A stretch of DNA of 64,000 nt from Mycolicibacterium bacteremicum (GCF_943913955.1 NZ_CALUAE010000019.1:1-64000); one strand, 5' to 3'. Numbered from the stretch's first letter, positions 36,588 through 45,573 are shown. Numbers and translations: made by a program. The notes: generated by a model from the sequence alone, not told the origin.

Positions 36588-37751
36588 TCAGCTCGATACC
36601 AGCTCGTAGATGCGAAGCGTCTGCTCGGCGATCTGCGCCCAGGAGAACTCTCCGATACACCGTTGCCGCCCGGCCGCGCCGAAGGTGCGCGCGCGCTCGG
36701 GGTCGGCCACCAGGGTGTTGACGGCAGCGGCTAGGCGTTCCTCGAAGCCGCGGGCGTCGGCGGCGTCGTAGTGCACCAGCAGTCCGGTCCGGTTGTCGTC
36801 GACGACCTCGGGGATCCCGCCGACATCGGAGGCGACCACGGCCGTCCCGCAGGCCATCGCCTCCAGATTCACGATTCCCAGCGGCTCGTACACCGACGGG
36901 CACACGAAAACGGCTGATGCCGATAGGATTTCGCGGATTTTCTCGACCGGCAGCATCTCGCGCACCCAGAACACCCCGGTCCGCGCCGTGCCGAGCTCCT
37001 GCACCGCCGCGCTGACCTCCTCGGCGATCTCGGGGGTGTCCGGCGCCCCCGCGCACAGCACCAGCTGGATGGCGGGATCGAACTTGTGGGCGGCGGCCAC
37101 CAGGTGTGCCACGCCCTTCTGCCGGGTGATCCGGCCGACGAACGCCACGATGGGCCGGGACGGATCGACGCCCAGCTCGGCCAGCACCGACGCGCCCGGC
37201 TGCGGTGCGGCCGGATACCAGACGTCGGTGTCGATCCCGTTGCGCACCACATGCACCCGGTCGGGATCCAGCGCGGGATAGGTGGCCAGCACATCGCCCC
37301 GCATCCCGGAGCTCACCGCGATCACCGCATCGGCGGCCTCGACCGCCGTGCGCTCCACCCACGACGACACCCGGTACCCGCCACCGAGCTGTTCGGCCTT
37401 CCACGGCCGCATCGGCTCCAGCGAGTGCGCGGTCAGCACGTGCGGGATCCCGTGCAACAACCCGGCCAGGTGCCCGGCCATCCCGGTGTACCAGGTGTGC
37501 GAATGAGCCACCGTCGCCCCGGCGGCCGCATTGACCATCACCAGATCGGCCGACAGCGTGGACAGCGCGGGGTTGGCCGACTGCAGCGCCGGATCGGGTT
37601 GCGCGACGATCGCAGTGTCGCGCGGCGCACCCATACAGTGCACGTCGACTTCGCACAGGTGTCGCAGCTGCGAGACGAGTTCGGTCACGTGTACGCCGGC
37701 TCCGCCGTAGATCTCCGGCGGATACTCCCGAGTCATCATCGCCACCCGCAT
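36588..37751 (-). CDS. glgM: Maltose-1-phosphate synthase GlgM (GlgA-like)
   Basis: A 387-residue GT4 glycosyltransferase that uses ADP-glucose to extend glucose-1-phosphate to maltose-1-phosphate, the donor for GlgE-made alpha-glucan. MTREYPPEIYGGAGVHVTEL is the N-terminal donor loop; CPSVYEPLGIVNLEAMACG carries the EX7E motif. ATG 37751 gives exactly the length of Rv1212c, and TACCGT (37764-37759) lies 7 nt upstream. It diverges from glgC, which supplies ADP-glucose. Confidence 0.94.
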   Translation of the reverse strand: MRVAMMTREYPPEIYGGAGVHVTELVSQLRHLCEVDVHCMGAPRDTAIVAQPDPALQSANPALSTLSADLVMVNAAAGATVAHSHTWYTGMAGHLAGLLHGIPHVLTAHSLEPMRPWKAEQLGGGYRVSSWVERTAVEAADAVIAVSSGMRGDVLATYPALDPDRVHVVRNGIDTDVWYPAAPQPGASVLAELGVDPSRPIVAFVGRITRQKGVAHLVAAAHKFDPAIQLVLCAGAPDTPEIAEEVSAAVQELGTARTGVFWVREMLPVEKIREILSASAVFVCPSVYEPLGIVNLEAMACGTAVVASDVGGIPEVVDDNRTGLLVHYDAADARGFEERLAAAVNTLVADPERARTFGAAGRQRCIGEFSWAQIAEQTLRIYELVSS

Positions 37752-37895
37752 GGTGTGCACGGTATCGGTCGCGGGGTCACCGGCGCACCCCTGTGCGCTT
37801 TCTGGACATCGAGCCGACCCCAAACACCTTGACATGCAGCACTTCGTTCGGGCGATTGGCTAGCCGCACTGCGGCCAGCCCGATAGGTTGGGAGT
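37752..37895. promoter_or_regulatory. glgM/glgC divergent promoter region
   Basis: This 144-base region holds a minus-strand -10 TACCGT (37764-37759) for glgM and a plus-strand -10 TAGGTT (37884-37889) 6 nt before the glgC ATG. Both messages look leaderless. No clear operator dyad was seen. Confidence 0.45.
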
Positions 37896-39110
37896 ATGAG
37901 GGAAGCGCCACACGTGCTGGGCATCGTCCTGGCAGGCGGGGAGGGCAAGCGCCTTTACCCATTGACGGCAGACCGCGCGAAACCGGCGGTGCCGTTCGGC
38001 GGTTCCTACCGGCTCATCGATTTTGTGCTCTCCAACCTCGTCAACGCGCGTTACCTGCGAATCTGCGTTCTGACGCAATACAAGTCGCATTCGCTGGACC
38101 GGCACATCTCACAGAACTGGCGGCTGTCGGGTCTGGCCGGTGAGTACATCACCCCGGTCCCGGCGCAGCAGCGACTCGGACCGCGGTGGTACACCGGCTC
38201 GGCCGATGCGATCTACCAGTCGATGAATCTAATCTACGACGAGGATCCCGACTACATCGTCATCTTCGGTGCCGACCACGTGTACCGGATGGATCCCGAG
38301 CAGATGGTGCAACACCACATCGAGAGCGGCGCCGGCGCCACCGTCGCCGGTATCCGGGTGCCGCGCGCGGAGGCCTCGGCGTTCGGCTGCATCGATGCCG
38401 ACGACTCGGGTCGCATCCGCGCCTTCGTCGAGAAGCCCGCCGACCCGCCCGGCACCCCCGATGACCCCGAGCAGACGTTCGTCTCGATGGGCAACTACAT
38501 CTTCACCACCAAGGTGCTCATCGACGCGATCCGCGCCGACGCCGACGACGACCATTCCGACCACGACATGGGTGGGGACATCATCCCGCGACTCGTCGCC
38601 GACGGGATGGCCTCGGTCTACGACTTCGACGACAACGAGGTGCCCGGCGCCACCGAGCGCGATCACGGCTACTGGCGTGACGTCGGCACCCTGGACGCCT
38701 TCTACGACGCGCACATGGACCTGGTGTCGGTACATCCGGTGTTCAACCTTTACAACAAGCGCTGGCCCATCCGCGGGGGCTCCGAGAACCTCGCGCCGGC
38801 GAAATTCGTCAATGGCGGCTCGGCCCAGGAATCCGTCGTCGGCGCCGGCAGCATCATCTCGGCGGCGTCGGTGCGCAACTCCGTGCTGTCCTCCAACGTG
38901 GCCATCGACGACGGTGCGATCGTCGAGGGCAGCGTGCTGATGCCGGGTGTCCGGATCGGTCGCGGTGCCGTGGTGCGCCGCGCGATCCTGGACAAGAACG
39001 TCGTCGTCGGCCCCGGTGAGATGGTGGGTGTCGACCTCGACAAGGATCGCGAGCGGTTCTCGATCAGCAACGGCGGTGTGGTGGCCGTCGGTAAGGGTGT
39101 CTGGATCTGA
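37896..39110 (+). CDS. glgC: Glucose-1-phosphate adenylyltransferase
   Basis: A 404-residue ADP-glucose pyrophosphorylase. GGEGKRLYPLTADRAKPAVP is the ATP/activator site and FVEKPADPPG contains the sugar-phosphate Lys. The C-terminal left-handed beta-helix includes SVVGAGSIISAASVRNSVLS. It makes ADP-glucose for GlgM and glycogen. It is divergent from glgM. It matches Rv1213 (glgC). Confidence 0.96.
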   Translation: MREAPHVLGIVLAGGEGKRLYPLTADRAKPAVPFGGSYRLIDFVLSNLVNARYLRICVLTQYKSHSLDRHISQNWRLSGLAGEYITPVPAQQRLGPRWYTGSADAIYQSMNLIYDEDPDYIVIFGADHVYRMDPEQMVQHHIESGAGATVAGIRVPRAEASAFGCIDADDSGRIRAFVEKPADPPGTPDDPEQTFVSMGNYIFTTKVLIDAIRADADDDHSDHDMGGDIIPRLVADGMASVYDFDDNEVPGATERDHGYWRDVGTLDAFYDAHMDLVSVHPVFNLYNKRWPIRGGSENLAPAKFVNGGSAQESVVGAGSIISAASVRNSVLSSNVAIDDGAIVEGSVLMPGVRIGRGAVVRRAILDKNVVVGPGEMVGVDLDKDRERFSISNGGVVAVGKGVWI

Positions 39111-39124
39111 CCGTCTGACAACGG

Positions 39125-39724
39125 TTATCGGGGCGGCGTCGGTCCCGTCGTCCGTGCGAGGCGCCGACGGCGGATCAACCTGGCCGCCGCCCACGCCAGC
39201 GCCGCCACCGCGACCAGGACGAGCACCGGGAGCAGGATGGCGACGAACACCAACCCGATACTGGTGATGTCCTCGACGGTGCTCAGCACCGGCGCGGCCA
39301 CCCCGGCGGTCGCGATGTTGGCCGCCGGGCGCACGGTGCTCTTGGTCAGGGAAACGATTAGGGCGATCACGATGCCCGCCACGACCGGGATCCACTGACC
39401 GGACTGGGCGAACGCGCCCGGGTCGCTGACGGTGGCCGTCTGCGCCGCCGTCCCCGATCCGAACACGATGCCGCCGGCGGTCGGGCGCACGAACGTCTGC
39501 ACCATGTCGTTGACGCTGTCGAGTGCGGGCACCTTGTCGGCGACGACCTCGATGAGCAGCAGGACGGCGACGATCAGCATGACCCAGCCGTTCTCCAGCC
39601 ACGCCCACCCCGACGGCAGCGACACCAGATCGGTGAACCGGGACAGCAGCCCGAGCGCCAGCAGCGGGATGTAGGCGTTCAGTCCCGCCGCCGTCGCCAG
39701 GCCGAACCCGGTGAGCAGTTCCAT
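39125..39724 (-). CDS. DUF4126 membrane protein
   Basis: A 199-residue protein with about five transmembrane helices. MELLTGFGLATAAGLNAYIP is the typical DUF4126 opening; GGIVFGSGTAAQ and SLTKSTVRPAANIATAG follow. The C-terminus is basic (RLIRRRRLARTTG), so it is likely cytoplasmic. ATG 39724 is chosen because the family starts there; a longer frame exists upstream. The function is unknown. Confidence 0.8.
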   Translation of the reverse strand: MELLTGFGLATAAGLNAYIPLLALGLLSRFTDLVSLPSGWAWLENGWVMLIVAVLLLIEVVADKVPALDSVNDMVQTFVRPTAGGIVFGSGTAAQTATVSDPGAFAQSGQWIPVVAGIVIALIVSLTKSTVRPAANIATAGVAAPVLSTVEDITSIGLVFVAILLPVLVLVAVAALAWAAARLIRRRRLARTTGPTPPR

Positions 39725-39759
39725 CGGCTCAGTATGTCGCCGGCACCCGACCGCGCGGA

Positions 39760-39954
39760 TCAGTTCGAGCGGCGGGCGTTCTTCGCCGAGGCGCGGGTGG
39801 GTTTGTCGTGGCGGGGCACCTCGGGCAGATCCCGGATCTTGCGGCCCCGGCCCGCGACGGTCGCCAGGGAGCGGCGGCACCGCGGACAGATCGGTTTGCC
39901 CTCGATGTCGACCGTCCAACTCTTGCCGCTGCCCGGGCATGCATTGTCGGCCAT
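39760..39954 (-). CDS. Small zinc-ribbon-like conserved protein
   Basis: A 64-residue basic protein starting MADNACPGSGKSWTVDIEGK, with ICPRCRRSL (CxxC) and one further N-terminal Cys and a lysine/arginine-rich tail. The start is supported by TAGAGT (39967-39962) 7 nt upstream, a leaderless pattern. Its composition suggests nucleic-acid or ribosome binding. I know of similar short mycobacterial proteins without assigned function. Confidence 0.68.
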   Translation of the reverse strand: MADNACPGSGKSWTVDIEGKPICPRCRRSLATVAGRGRKIRDLPEVPRHDKPTRASAKNARRSN

Positions 39955-39974
39955 GGGTGCAACTCTATCGATGC

Positions 39975-40637
39975 TCACCACACATGCGGAATCAGCCGGA
40001 AACGGACCCTGTCCCGGTAGTCGCGGTAGCCGACGAGTTCGTCGGTGAGCATCTGCTCCTCGTCGCGGATGCGGGCGGCGATCACCGGGGCCGATGCCGC
40101 GACGCCGAGCAGACCCCACAGTGAATCCAGGGCGAGCGGAGTGCCGATCATCATGATGGCCGCCCCGGTGTACATCGGGTGGCGTACCCAGCCGTAGAGC
40201 CCGGTGGAGACCAGCGGCTGATCGGCCTCGACCCGCACGGTCGCCGCAGCGTAGTTGTTCTGCACGACGACCAGCTGCGCCACACTGAGCCCGAGGGCGA
40301 CCAGGACGTTGCCGACGATCACGAGCCACACCGGGACATCCGACCAGCCGAAGCGGTGATCCAGCGCGGACAGCACGAACGTGGCGATCACGAGCGTCAG
40401 CGTCAGCGTCATGATGATGCGTTGCGCAGGGCGGGTTTCGGCGGTCGGGCCGGCCTTCATGCGACGGGCCAGCGCATCCGGGTAACGGATCGCCAGATAG
40501 ATGCTCGGGATGATGGTCGTGGCGATGAAGACGGCCAGGAACACCCAGGCCTGCCAGTAGTCGAACGTTCCTGCGGGCCAGAACAGGACGGCGACGAAGA
40601 ACAGCAGACCCAGGACGGTCTGGGAGGCGAGTTTCAT
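39975..40637 (-). CDS. Isoprenylcysteine carboxyl methyltransferase-like membrane protein
   Basis: A 220-residue protein with about five transmembrane segments and the ICMT/PEMT SAM-binding motif near the C-terminus: LVSTGLYGWVRHPMYTGAAI (the RHPxY box) and then DEEQMLTDELVGYRDYRDRV. It probably methylates a lipid-soluble thiol, phospholipid or small molecule. The ATG overlaps the permease stop (ATGA), so it is the last gene of the raaS operon and corresponds to Rv1216c. Confidence 0.85.
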   Translation of the reverse strand: MKLASQTVLGLLFFVAVLFWPAGTFDYWQAWVFLAVFIATTIIPSIYLAIRYPDALARRMKAGPTAETRPAQRIIMTLTLTLVIATFVLSALDHRFGWSDVPVWLVIVGNVLVALGLSVAQLVVVQNNYAAATVRVEADQPLVSTGLYGWVRHPMYTGAAIMMIGTPLALDSLWGLLGVAASAPVIAARIRDEEQMLTDELVGYRDYRDRVRFRLIPHVW

Positions 40638-42229
40638 GCGGCATCCCTGTTGCGATAGAGGTATCCGGCTGCTGCGGTGAGGGCGACCGCGACGAACACC
40701 ATGACCGTGAGCGCGAGGGCGGGGACATCCGCGGGCACCGTCGTCTGGTTCACCGGGGAGAGGTCCAGAAGCCACTGCGGCAGCCGCAGCAATGCCCCCA
40801 GATACAACGATGCCACGACGAAACCGACTGAGAGCCAGCCGATCAGCGGCCGACGCAGCGCCACCGCCAGCGCGGCGACGCCGGCCAGCACCGCCATCGC
40901 CGGGAGGAAACACAGTGCGGCCAGCGCCAGCCGCCAGATGTCGGCGGGCGCGCCGATCGTGATCCCGGCACCCAGACCGTTGCCCAACCCGGCGCTGAGC
41001 AACAACGCTGCGGAGCCGAGCAGGGTGGCCACGACCGCGCTGAGCATCCAGGCCCAGCGCGACACCGCGGCGGCCAGGACCGGTTCGGCCAGGCCCTTTT
41101 GCTCATCGGTGTGGAGGCGTAGCACCGCAGACACCACATAGGCGCTGGTGGCCGCGGCCAGGAACTGCGTCATGGTGGTGTATGCGCCATCGGTGCCGGA
41201 GTCGGCCAGCACACGGGCCAGCAGCTCGTTGTCGCGCGCCGCGTCGAGCAACGAGTCGGTCATCGATCCGAACGTCAGTCCGGCCAGGAACAGCGCCACG
41301 CCCCAGCCGAGCAACTGGCCCCGCTGGAGGGTCAGGTGCAGCACCAGCACATTCGGGATGGCATGAGCGCGTGGACGTTCGGTGGTCGAGGCGATGATCG
41401 CGTCGTCGTACTGGCGGTGGTCCTCCAACACCAACGCCAGCGCGGTCAGGGCGATCGCCAGCACGATCAGCATCGCCAGCGGCCACCAGCGTAACTCGAC
41501 GAAAGACCGCATCTGCTGCGCCCAGGCGATGGGGGAGAACCAGCTCACCGCGCTGCCCGAATGGTCGATCACATCGCCCACACCGCGGATGAGCACGGCC
41601 GCTGCCAGCGCGCCCATGGCGGCACCGGTGGCCGCCCGCGTCTGTCGCCACAGCTGGGCGGTGACGGCCGCCAGCGTCCCGAACACCATTGCCACCGCGA
41701 CGATGCCGAGACCGAAGGCGGTGCTGTCGACCGCGCCGAAGCCGTCGAGGATCAGCGTCGCGGTCATCGTGACGGCCAGCACGGCGTTGGTGACGCTGAC
41801 CAGTATGAGCGCTGCGACGGTGCGGGCATGACGGCCCACCACCGAGGACTGCACCAGTTCGGCGATGCCGTTCTCCTCCTCGGCACGGGTATGCCGGATC
41901 ACGGTGAGGATGGCCAGTATCGAGGTGGCGATGATCAAGGTGAGCATCAGTTCGTTGGCGATCATCGCGCCCAGTGCGGTCTGGTCGGGACCGAACATGG
42001 GGCCGCTGAGCATGATTCCGGCCGGGGTCTGCATGAGCTCGATCCGGGCCAGGCGCTGTTCCTCGCCCGGGTAGGTCAGGGCCAGCGCGCCGGGGGTGTA
42101 GGCGAGCAGGGCGGTCAGCACCGCGATCCACACCGGCAGCCGGATCCGGTCGCGGCGTAACGCGAGCCGCAACAGGGTGGCGGTGCCGGCGAGCGGTGAT
42201 CCGGTCGCGCTGTCAACGGTGGCGGTCAT
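40634..42229 (-). CDS. ABC exporter permease (Rv1217c-like)
   Basis: A 531-residue membrane protein with about twelve transmembrane segments in two similar halves (for example AAVTAQLWRQTRAATGAAMG and WMLSAVVATLLGSAALLLSA). It is the permease of the ATPase encoded just upstream; the pair has been implicated in M. tuberculosis drug efflux. ATGA overlaps on both sides couple it to its neighbours. Confidence 0.9.
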   Translation of the reverse strand: MTATVDSATGSPLAGTATLLRLALRRDRIRLPVWIAVLTALLAYTPGALALTYPGEEQRLARIELMQTPAGIMLSGPMFGPDQTALGAMIANELMLTLIIATSILAILTVIRHTRAEEENGIAELVQSSVVGRHARTVAALILVSVTNAVLAVTMTATLILDGFGAVDSTAFGLGIVAVAMVFGTLAAVTAQLWRQTRAATGAAMGALAAAVLIRGVGDVIDHSGSAVSWFSPIAWAQQMRSFVELRWWPLAMLIVLAIALTALALVLEDHRQYDDAIIASTTERPRAHAIPNVLVLHLTLQRGQLLGWGVALFLAGLTFGSMTDSLLDAARDNELLARVLADSGTDGAYTTMTQFLAAATSAYVVSAVLRLHTDEQKGLAEPVLAAAVSRWAWMLSAVVATLLGSAALLLSAGLGNGLGAGITIGAPADIWRLALAALCFLPAMAVLAGVAALAVALRRPLIGWLSVGFVVASLYLGALLRLPQWLLDLSPVNQTTVPADVPALALTVMVFVAVALTAAAGYLYRNRDAA

Positions 42230-43119
42230 CAGCTCACCGCCTGATATTCACGCAGGAACAGATCCTCCAACGATGCCGGGGCGACCTGCAATTCGACGAT
42301 GCCGAGACCCGTGAGCTGCGTCATCGCGGTATCCAGGTCGGTGCGATCGACCGAGAAACTGACCTGCCCGTCGTGCTCGCCGAACTCGTGGACGAACGGC
42401 AGCTGTTGCAGGCCGCTGCCGGCGGCGCGGGTGCGGGCGGTGACCGTCGTACGCATCAGGTGCCGCAGATCGGTCAGCGACCCGGAGCGTACGGTCCGGC
42501 CGGACCGCACGATGGTGACGGTGTCGCAGAGCTTTTCGACCTCGGCCAGGATGTGGCTGGACAGCAACACCGCCGCGCCACGGTCGGCCACCTCCGTGAC
42601 GCACTGTTGGAAGTGGTTCTCCATCAACGGATCCAGGCCGGACGTCGGCTCGTCGAGGATGTAGAGTTCGGCATCGGTGCTGAACGCCGCGATGATGGCG
42701 ACCTTCTGTCGGTTGCCCTTGGAGTAGGTGCGTGCGACCTTGTGCGGGTCGAGTTCGAACCGCTCGATGAGCTCGTCGCGGCGTCGGGTGTCGACCTCTT
42801 TGCCGCGCAACCTGGCCAGGAAGTCGATGGCCTGCGCCCCGGTCAGGTTGGGCCACAATGTGACATCACCGGGTACGTAGGCGATACGTCGGTGCAGGGC
42901 GACCGCCTCGCGCCACGGGTCCCCGCCGAGCAACCGGACGGTTCCGCTGTCGGCCCGCAGCAGGCCCAGCAGCACCCGGATGGTCGTCGACTTCCCGGCG
43001 CCGTTGGGTCCGAGAAACCCGGTCACGTCACCGGGTGCCACGGTCAGATCCAGACCGTCGAGTGCGGTGCTGCGGCCGAATCGCTTTGTCAGGCCGCGAA
43101 TTTCCACAGCATCGGTCAT
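42229..43119 (-). CDS. ABC exporter ATP-binding protein (Rv1218c-like)
   Basis: A 296-residue ATPase of the DrrA/CcmA type. Walker A GPNGAGKSTTIRVLLGLL, a signature variant YSKGNRQKVAII (SKGN in place of SGGQ), and Walker B LYILDEPTSGLDP. The degenerate signature is common in this subfamily. It works with the permease encoded downstream. The start overlaps the raaS stop. The M. tuberculosis homologue is linked to efflux of several antimycobacterial compounds. Confidence 0.92.
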   Translation of the reverse strand: MTDAVEIRGLTKRFGRSTALDGLDLTVAPGDVTGFLGPNGAGKSTTIRVLLGLLRADSGTVRLLGGDPWREAVALHRRIAYVPGDVTLWPNLTGAQAIDFLARLRGKEVDTRRRDELIERFELDPHKVARTYSKGNRQKVAIIAAFSTDAELYILDEPTSGLDPLMENHFQQCVTEVADRGAAVLLSSHILAEVEKLCDTVTIVRSGRTVRSGSLTDLRHLMRTTVTARTRAAGSGLQQLPFVHEFGEHDGQVSFSVDRTDLDTAMTQLTGLGIVELQVAPASLEDLFLREYQAVS

Positions 43120-43778
43120 GACTGCTCTCCTTCGGGTGCGTGGCTGAACGGGATGCCCTGGCGGCGCTGGGCGACGAAGGCGTCGTACATCGTGGAATTC
43201 GTCATCAGGCCGCGGGTGTAGATCTCCAGTGCCGGCAGCACCATGTCCTCGGCGTAGTCGCGCAACACCGCGCGGAGATCGGTCGGGTTGTCGTGCAACT
43301 GGATGTAGAGCAGAAAGCCGCCGCCGCTGAGCATTCCGAGGAATCGGGCCCTGGCCTTCGGGTCGTCGCTGGGTTTGATGGTGCCCGCGCGCACGCCTTC
43401 GTCGAGGTACTGCTCGGTGTTGTCGAGCATCTTCTGCCAGAAGGCCTTGGCCAGGTCGCCGCCGGACTGCATGCTGCGCACCAGGTAGACCATGAGCGGC
43501 GCGTACTCCTCGATCTCGGCCATCTGTGCCAGCCAGGTTGCCGGGTCCGAGGACTGGATCGACTCGGACTTGGCGCTGCGGACGGTCTCGGCGATGTAGT
43601 CGTCGCACGCCTTGCGCAGGCCGTCCTTGGAGCCGAAGTGGTGGATGACCAGGCCGGGGCTGACGCCGGCCGCGGTCGCGATGGCGCGGACCCCGGTGTT
43701 GAAGCCGTGCGCGCCGAACTGCGCGATCGCCGCGTCGCGGATGCGGGCGGAGGTCGTCAGATCGTCGCTTGAACGCAT
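43116..43778 (-). CDS. raaS: TetR-family repressor RaaS
   Basis: A 220-residue TetR regulator heading its own efflux operon. Helix-turn-helix: FNTGVRAIATAAGVSPGLVI, then HHFGSKDGLRKACDDY. It matches Rv1219c (RaaS, regulator of antimicrobial-assisted survival). The start MRSSDDLT at ATG 43778 matches that protein; a GTG at 43787 is the alternative. TAATGT (43791-43786) lies 7 nt before the ATG, sandwiched between two palindromes, so autorepression is likely. Confidence 0.93.
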   Translation of the reverse strand: MRSSDDLTTSARIRDAAIAQFGAHGFNTGVRAIATAAGVSPGLVIHHFGSKDGLRKACDDYIAETVRSAKSESIQSSDPATWLAQMAEIEEYAPLMVYLVRSMQSGGDLAKAFWQKMLDNTEQYLDEGVRAGTIKPSDDPKARARFLGMLSGGGFLLYIQLHDNPTDLRAVLRDYAEDMVLPALEIYTRGLMTNSTMYDAFVAQRRQGIPFSHAPEGEQS

Positions 43779-43801
43779 GTTCAACACATTAAACGCGCGT
43801 T
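43769..43801 (-). promoter_or_regulatory. raaS promoter between two palindromic operators
   Basis: TTGAAC-gcat-GTTCAA (43769-43784) covers the start codon. AACGCGCGTT (43792-43801) is a perfect 10-bp palindrome just upstream. The -10 TAATGT lies exactly between them at 43786-43791. Both dyads share a GAAC/AACG-type half-site, fitting cooperative binding of RaaS. Confidence 0.6.
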
Positions 43802-43827
43802 CAGCCCGCGGTCAAGGTTTTCTTGCC

Positions 43828-43883
43828 GAGCAGACGCAAAACTGACGCCGAACAGGTGTTTTCGGGCAGTTTTGCGTCTGCTC
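43828..43883. repeat. Palindrome family GAGCAGACGCAAAACTG, copy 1
   Basis: The 17-nt arm GAGCAGACGCAAAACTG (43828-43844) pairs perfectly with 43867-43883; the loop is 22 nt. The right arm overlaps the stop of the DUF559 gene. A near-identical palindrome lies at 44831-44888. It may act as a terminator, but its recurrence suggests a dispersed repeat. Confidence 0.6.
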
Positions 43884-44763
43884 ACCCGGTGCGTCTGGGC
43901 CGCTCCAAATGGCTGAAGATGCGCGCCACGAGCTGGGCCGGATATCGCCGCACATCGTCGACGACCAGCGGCATGGACGTCCACCCGCATTCCTGAAGCC
44001 TGGCAACCTTCATCCGGTCGTGGCGGAGCGCAGTGGCACTGGCGTGCCACTCCATGCTCTCGTATTCGGCGACCAAACCCGCTTCGGGCCAAGCGAAGTC
44101 AACTCGCCACACCCGCCCGTACAGGTCGACGATCTCGTACTGGATCTCCGGGGCAGGCAGCCCACCGTCGTGGAATACGTATCGGGCTTCGCTCTCCATT
44201 GGTGACTCAGCGCGCGCATCGGCAAGTGGGAGTAGCTCGCGGACGTTGACGATGCCGCGTCGGCCTCGTTGCTCGGCCACGGCGTCTGCCAACTCAATTG
44301 TGCTGCAACGGCCGGACCTCAGGGCGGCATCGAGTACGCCCAGGACCCGGCGTCGATGGACGGAACGTGCCACCTCGACAGCCGTCCACGCCGGGGCGGT
44401 GACCAACCGTCCGCCGAGGCCGCGCAGCGGAGCGCCGATCCGTTGATGAACGGCGACGTCGGGTGTCGGCCGTATACGCAGCCCAGGGTCGAGGATGTGC
44501 AGCCGACCGTCGTGGTCGGTATCAAAACCGTGAAGCTCGGCCGCGGTGTGTAGGCATGCCACGATTCGTGACCCGGATGCGAGATCAAGTGCTGCGAGCC
44601 GCATCATCGTGTCCGGTGGCCTTGCGGAGTACACGCCGTGGGCGACACGAAAGATCAAGCCGTCCCGGAGGCGCCTCTCGATGGTGCGATACGAGGTCGC
44701 GGCAAGAAGCTGTTTGGTTGTCGCGAGCCCACCGGTTACGGCGAACACCTCATCCAACGACAT
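43882..44763 (-). CDS. AbiEi-like winged helix plus DUF559 endonuclease-fold protein
   Basis: A 293-residue protein. The N-terminal winged helix (GGLATTKQLLAATSYRTIER, then RVAHGVYS) resembles the type IV antitoxin AbiEi. The C-terminal part resembles the Vsr-like DUF559 domain: PMESEARYVFHDGGLP, WRVDFAWPEAGLVAEYES and DRMKVARLQECGW, with acidic residues in PD-(D/E)XK spacing. ATG 44763 begins the AbiEi-like part. No AbiEii toxin is adjacent. The gene is inserted between the counterparts of Rv1219c and Rv1220c and is framed by two related palindromes, suggesting an acquired cassette. Function unknown; defence or DNA processing is an inference. Confidence 0.75.
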   Translation of the reverse strand: MSLDEVFAVTGGLATTKQLLAATSYRTIERRLRDGLIFRVAHGVYSARPPDTMMRLAALDLASGSRIVACLHTAAELHGFDTDHDGRLHILDPGLRIRPTPDVAVHQRIGAPLRGLGGRLVTAPAWTAVEVARSVHRRRVLGVLDAALRSGRCSTIELADAVAEQRGRRGIVNVRELLPLADARAESPMESEARYVFHDGGLPAPEIQYEIVDLYGRVWRVDFAWPEAGLVAEYESMEWHASATALRHDRMKVARLQECGWTSMPLVVDDVRRYPAQLVARIFSHLERPRRTG

Positions 44764-44830
44764 GCACAGATGGTGTGGCGGCGAACTCTTCGGGCCAAGG
44801 CTCGGGCTCGGAGTCCTGTGGATAACTCGG

Positions 44831-44888
44831 CGAGCAGACGTAAAACTGCCCATTCAAGGCGCAATTTGGGCAGTTTTGCGTCTGCTCG
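44831..44888. repeat. Palindrome family GAGCAGACGCAAAACTG, copy 2
   Basis: A 22-nt arm starting CGAGCAGACGTAAAACTG (44831-44852) pairs with 44867-44888 with one G-T position; the loop is 14 nt. It lies 3' of the O-methyltransferase gene and 5' of the DUF559 gene. Confidence 0.6.
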
Positions 44889-44931
44889 CGGGGAAAGGGG
44901 GGAGGTGAGGGCTCGCGGGGAAAGGGAGAAG

Positions 44932-45573
44932 CTAGTCGCGGGCGGCGGCCAGCAACCCGTCGCCCAGGGGCACCAGCACCGGGGTGAACCGCTCGTCCTC
45001 GGCGATCAGCCGGGCGGCCTCGCGCACCGCACTGACTTCGGCATCGTTGGCCGACGCATCCCCGGCGCGGCCGCCGAGCGCGGCGCGGTGCACCACGATC
45101 GCTCCGCCGGCCCGCAACAGGCGCACCCCCTCCGCGACGAACTGCGGCTGATCGGCCGGGGCGGCGTCGATGAACACCAGGTCGTAGGACTCGTCGGCCA
45201 GCCGGGTGAGCACCTCCTGCGCCCGCCCGCCGATCAACCGGGTGCGCGACGGACCGACCCCTGCCTCGGTGAACGCCTGCTTGGCCAGCCGCTGGTACTC
45301 GGGTTCGACATCGATGGTGGTGAGCACGCCGTCCTCGCGCATCCCGGCCAGCAGCCACAGCCCGCTGACACCGGCGCCGGTACCCACCTCGACCACGGCC
45401 TTCGCTCCGGTCAGCCGGGCCAGCACGGACAGCAGCGCACCGACGGCGGGGGTCACCGCACCGGCGCCGCTGTCGACCGCCCGTTCCCGTGCGGCTGCGG
45501 TCACCGCATCCTCGGTGATCGACGCCTCGGCGTGCGAGACGATCGATTGGGCGGCGTCGTCGGTGTCGGCCAT
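44932..45573 (-). CDS. SAM-dependent O-methyltransferase (Rv1220c-like)
   Basis: A 213-residue class I methyltransferase of the catechol/caffeoyl-CoA O-methyltransferase group. VVEVGTGAGVSGLWLL binds SAM, TTIDVEPEYQRLAKQAF the ribose, and YDLVFIDAAPADQ carries the metal-binding Asp. It probably methylates a small catechol-like or hydroxylated metabolite. TACGCT (45585-45580) lies 6 nt before the ATG. It diverges from sigE, as Rv1220c does. Confidence 0.88.
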   Translation of the reverse strand: MADTDDAAQSIVSHAEASITEDAVTAAARERAVDSGAGAVTPAVGALLSVLARLTGAKAVVEVGTGAGVSGLWLLAGMREDGVLTTIDVEPEYQRLAKQAFTEAGVGPSRTRLIGGRAQEVLTRLADESYDLVFIDAAPADQPQFVAEGVRLLRAGGAIVVHRAALGGRAGDASANDAEVSAVREAARLIAEDERFTPVLVPLGDGLLAAARD

